Positions 61,509 to 64,000 of a stretch of DNA of 64,000 bases are shown here, one piece after another. The DNA comes from Iodidimonas muriae (GTDB lineage Bacteria; Pseudomonadota; Alphaproteobacteria; Sphingomonadales; Rhodothalassiaceae), in assembly GCF_014647255.1 (NCBI RefSeq), contig NZ_BMOV01000001.1, positions 488,275-552,274 of the forward strand, written 5' to 3'. The translations under genes were made by a program, and so were the position numbers. Each line of letters opens with the position of its first letter. The first letter of the stretch is position 1. The notes below the pieces were generated by a model. It worked only from the letters and a program-made list of their open reading frames with translations, ran no database searches and was not told the origin of the DNA.

Positions 61509-62680
61509 TGGCTCCTCGACACACCGCCGTTCCGGACCTCGACCCTTTGGACCCACGCCTTACTGAACATCTGGTGGGCCATGAACAGGCGGAGCGCGCC
61601 TTTCTTGACGCCTTCGCCTCAAGGCGGATGCATCATGCGTGGCTTATTACCGGCCCCAAAGGCGTGGGAAAGGCCACATTGGCGTGGCGCATTGCCCGTT
61701 ATCTTTTGCGCGAAAGCCAAAAACAGACGGGGCAGGCGCAGCAACAGGCCATGGGCCCGTCCTTGTTTGGCGATGACGAGCCAATCAAAGAAAGCCAGGA
61801 ACCAGCCCAATCCCTTGAAATGGCGGCAGAAGATCCGCTGTTTCAACGCATTGCCAAAGGCGGGCACGGCAATCTCATGTGCATAGAGCGCGGCTGGGAT
61901 GAGCGCAAAAAGCAATGGCGCGGCGATATCCTTGTGGATGATGTGCGCAAGGTGCAGGCCTTGTTTGGTAGAACCGCTTCCGAAGACGGGTGGCGGGTGT
62001 GTATCGTCGATAGCGCGGATGAACTTAATCGTAATGCTGCCAATGCCTTATTGAAGATACTTGAAGAACCACCCGAAAAGGGATTGCTGTTGCTTGTGGC
62101 CCATGCACCGGGTCGGCTTTTGCCCACAATCCGGTCGCGGTGCCGCAAGGTGGCGCTGCAGCCTTTGCCCGATACGGGGGTCGAGGCTGTGTTGCAAAAA
62201 GCCTTTCCGGATATGGACCCGTCAGACTCTTTGGCATTGGCCCGCCTGGCTCAGGGAGCGCCGGGGCGGGCCGTAAGCCTTGCTCAGGGAAAAGGTCTTG
62301 TCCATTATCGTGATCTGGTGGCCTTGCTGAAAACCATGCCGGGGATTTCCATCCCCGATGCCTATAAATTTGCAGGCCGTTTTGCCCTGAAATCTGCAGA
62401 TGCCGATTATAAAACCGTAACGGCTTTGCTTTTGATGTGGGTCGAAACAATGGTGCGCGCGGCGGGCATTGGGGAAACGGCTTTGGAAATCGTTGAAGGA
62501 GAGGCGGCCATAAGGCAACGCTTTATCTCTGCACTTGGCCTTGATCGTTGGGTAGAGCTGTGGGAAAAGATGGGCCGCCTGATTATGCGAGCGGATGCGG
62601 TGCATCTGGATCGCAAACAAGTTTTGATTTCTCTTCTGATGATGCTGGATGATGCTGCGCAAGGGCGATTCTCTGCGTAA
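61508..62680 (+). CDS. holB: DNA polymerase III delta-prime subunit HolB
   Basis: Clamp-loader subunit. 390 residues with Walker A GPKGVGKAT (49-57), the segment DDVRKVQALFGRTASEDGWRVCIVDSADELNRNAANALLKILEEPPEKGLLLL, and the arginine-finger region TIRSRCRKVALQPL. An alphaproteobacterial insertion (~75-120) replaces the usual zinc module of enterics. Order tmk-holB-metG is typical of alphaproteobacteria. Confidence 0.93.
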   Translation: MAPRHTAVPDLDPLDPRLTEHLVGHEQAERAFLDAFASRRMHHAWLITGPKGVGKATLAWRIARYLLRESQKQTGQAQQQAMGPSLFGDDEPIKESQEPAQSLEMAAEDPLFQRIAKGGHGNLMCIERGWDERKKQWRGDILVDDVRKVQALFGRTASEDGWRVCIVDSADELNRNAANALLKILEEPPEKGLLLLVAHAPGRLLPTIRSRCRKVALQPLPDTGVEAVLQKAFPDMDPSDSLALARLAQGAPGRAVSLAQGKGLVHYRDLVALLKTMPGISIPDAYKFAGRFALKSADADYKTVTALLLMWVETMVRAAGIGETALEIVEGEAAIRQRFISALGLDRWVELWEKMGRLIMRADAVHLDRKQVLISLLMMLDDAAQGRFSA

Positions 62681-62710
62681 CATCCATTCGGATCGAGACA
62701 AGGGTCCGCC

Positions 62711-64000
62711 ATGCCGGAGCGCAAAAGTTATTATATCACCACGCCGATTTATTATGTGAATGACGTCCCGCATATCGGCCATGCTTATACAACACTGGCC
62801 TGCGATGTGCTGGCGCGGTTTAAACGGCTGGATGGCTATGATGTGATGTTCCTGACCGGAACCGATGAACATGGCCAGAAAGTGGAGAAATCCGCCGCCG
62901 CTGCAGGGGTGGACCCCCAGAGCTTTTGCGATCGGGTATCAGGGCGGTTCCGCGAACTTGCCGCCAGCATGCATTTTTCCAATGACCAGTTCATCCGCAC
63001 AACGGAAAGCCGGCATATCCAGTCGGCACAAGCCCTCTGGCAGCGCATCAAGGCCAATGGCCATATCTATAAAGGCGCTTATAGCGGTTGGTATTCGGTG
63101 CGCGATGAAGCGTTTTATGCGGAATCCGAACTGGTTGATGGCCCCGATGGGCAAAAATGTGCGCCAAGCGGAGCGCCGGTGGAATGGCTTGAAGAACCAA
63201 GCTATTTCTTTCGCTTGTCCGAATGGCAAGAGCCGTTGTTGCAATTCTATGAAGACAATCCGCATTTCGTGCTGCCCAAAAGCCGTATGAATGAAGTGGT
63301 GAGCTTTGTGAAAGGCGGCCTTCGGGATTTGTCTATTTCACGCACAAGCTTTAATTGGGGAGTTCCGGTGCCGGATGATCCCGATCACATCATGTATGTG
63401 TGGATCGATGCCCTGACCAATTATATCACCGCCTTGGGATTTCCCGATACGGAAAGCGCCGATTATCAACGCTTCTGGCCCGCCGATGTGCATATGGTGG
63501 GCAAAGATATTTTGCGCTTTCATGCGGTTTACTGGCCGGCATTCATGATGGCCGCTGGGCTGGAGCCGCCAAAACGGGTGTTTGCCCATGGCTGGTGGAC
63601 CAATGAAGGCCAGAAAATTTCCAAATCCGTGGGCAATGTGATCGATCCATTTGCCCTAGTTGAAGATTTCGGGCTGGATGCTGTGCGCTATTTCCTGATG
63701 CGGGAAGTGCCATTCGGCAATGATGGCGATTTTTCCCGCGAAGGGTTCATTAATCGTTGCAATGCGGACCTTGCCAATGACTTTGGCAATCTGGCGCAGC
63801 GCTGCTTGTCGATGATCGCCAAAAACTGCGATGGGAAGGTGCCAACACCCGCGGTGCTTGCCGATCAGGATGTGATGTTGTTGAGCGATATCAACGCCGT
63901 TCTGAATGAGGTGCGGGTGCATCTGGACGATCAAGCCATTCATCAAGCGCTTGAGGCCATCTGGCGGCAGATTTCCCGTGCCAATGGTTATGTGGCTGCT
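62711..64000 (+). CDS. metG: Methionyl-tRNA synthetase (partial, runs off the window)
   Basis: The first 430 codons are present, all open, up to the window edge. Class I motifs: PHIGHAYTT (HIGH, residues 20-28) and KISKS (302-306). ITTPIYYVNDVPHIGH and DEHGQKVEKSAAAAG are typical. The zinc-knuckle cysteines are not seen in the CP1 region, in keeping with the zinc-independent alphaproteobacterial subtype. Starts 30 bp after holB. Confidence 0.95.
   Translation, partial: MPERKSYYITTPIYYVNDVPHIGHAYTTLACDVLARFKRLDGYDVMFLTGTDEHGQKVEKSAAAAGVDPQSFCDRVSGRFRELAASMHFSNDQFIRTTESRHIQSAQALWQRIKANGHIYKGAYSGWYSVRDEAFYAESELVDGPDGQKCAPSGAPVEWLEEPSYFFRLSEWQEPLLQFYEDNPHFVLPKSRMNEVVSFVKGGLRDLSISRTSFNWGVPVPDDPDHIMYVWIDALTNYITALGFPDTESADYQRFWPADVHMVGKDILRFHAVYWPAFMMAAGLEPPKRVFAHGWWTNEGQKISKSVGNVIDPFALVEDFGLDAVRYFLMREVPFGNDGDFSREGFINRCNADLANDFGNLAQRCLSMIAKNCDGKVPTPAVLADQDVMLLSDINAVLNEVRVHLDDQAIHQALEAIWRQISRANGYVAA

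Noticed and set aside
1-64000. CRISPR arrays or rRNA genes
   Set aside because: No regularly spaced repeats with unique spacers and no rRNA-like sequence were seen anywhere in the window.

Overview
The window is a chromosomal segment of an alphaproteobacterium. Evidence for this is the order ntrY-ntrX-trkA-hfq-hflX, the FliX/flgI divergent pair, the DUF6468 and MotE-like genes after fliM, an HdaA-type DnaA regulator, an alphaproteobacterial DksA with one cysteine, and a CtrA-like box. The gene set suggests a motile organism of the Rhodospirillales/Kordiimonadales/Iodidimonadales type, but the order cannot be fixed from the sequence. Most genes look like stable core genome, densely packed with short or overlapping junctions.

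Layout. 1-7.0 kb: nitrogen/redox two-component pair ntrYX, potassium-uptake regulator trkA, RNA chaperone hfq and ribosome-associated GTPase hflX. 7.0-18.6 kb: a flagellar block. The minus-strand operon flgF-flgG-flgA-flgH has a near-perfect sigma-54 promoter. The opposing plus-strand run is fliL, fliM, DUF6468, motE-like, then cheZ (with a CtrA-like box in front), two MotB-like proteins and a large TPR protein. 18.7-24.5 kb: DUF885 lipoprotein, holC, an mscS channel, a DUF202 protein and an ABC-F ATPase. 24.7-34.3 kb: ndk, purM-purN facing away from a DUF2066 / AI-2E transporter / hdaA / ppk / ppx run. 34.3-37.0 kb: a second flagellar block, flgI-flgJ-flgN-like with a second sigma-54 promoter, divergent from fliX. 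37.2-49.4 kb: dksA, rnd, aspS, a hydrolase-OsmC fusion, a CoA-transferase, a TPR-SPOR lipoprotein, a response regulator with a multi-PAS hybrid kinase, and an RluA pseudouridine synthase.

49.85-57.47 kb is a mobile element of about 7.6 kb integrated into the 3' end of a tRNA-Ser(UGA) gene. It is bounded by 14-bp direct repeats of the tRNA end. It has a tyrosine integrase at one end and paired 10-bp repeats (probable integrase arm sites) just inside both ends. Its cargo is an OLD-type ATPase-TOPRIM nuclease (candidate anti-phage gene), an unrecognised membrane-anchored coiled-coil protein, and a graveyard of IS3-family fragments fused to pieces of broken genes. This is the accessory and most interesting region of the window.

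57.5-64 kb returns to core genome: a MltB-type transglycosylase, an RlpA-SPOR protein and a D,D-carboxypeptidase (envelope growth and division), then tmk, holB and the start of metG, which runs off the window.

How the genes work together: the flagellar genes encode rod, ring assembly, switch, motor and chemotaxis-phosphatase parts. Their promoters suggest the CtrA / FliX-FlbD / sigma-54 hierarchy known from Caulobacter. The hdaA-ppk-ppx and dksA genes link replication control and the stringent and polyphosphate responses.
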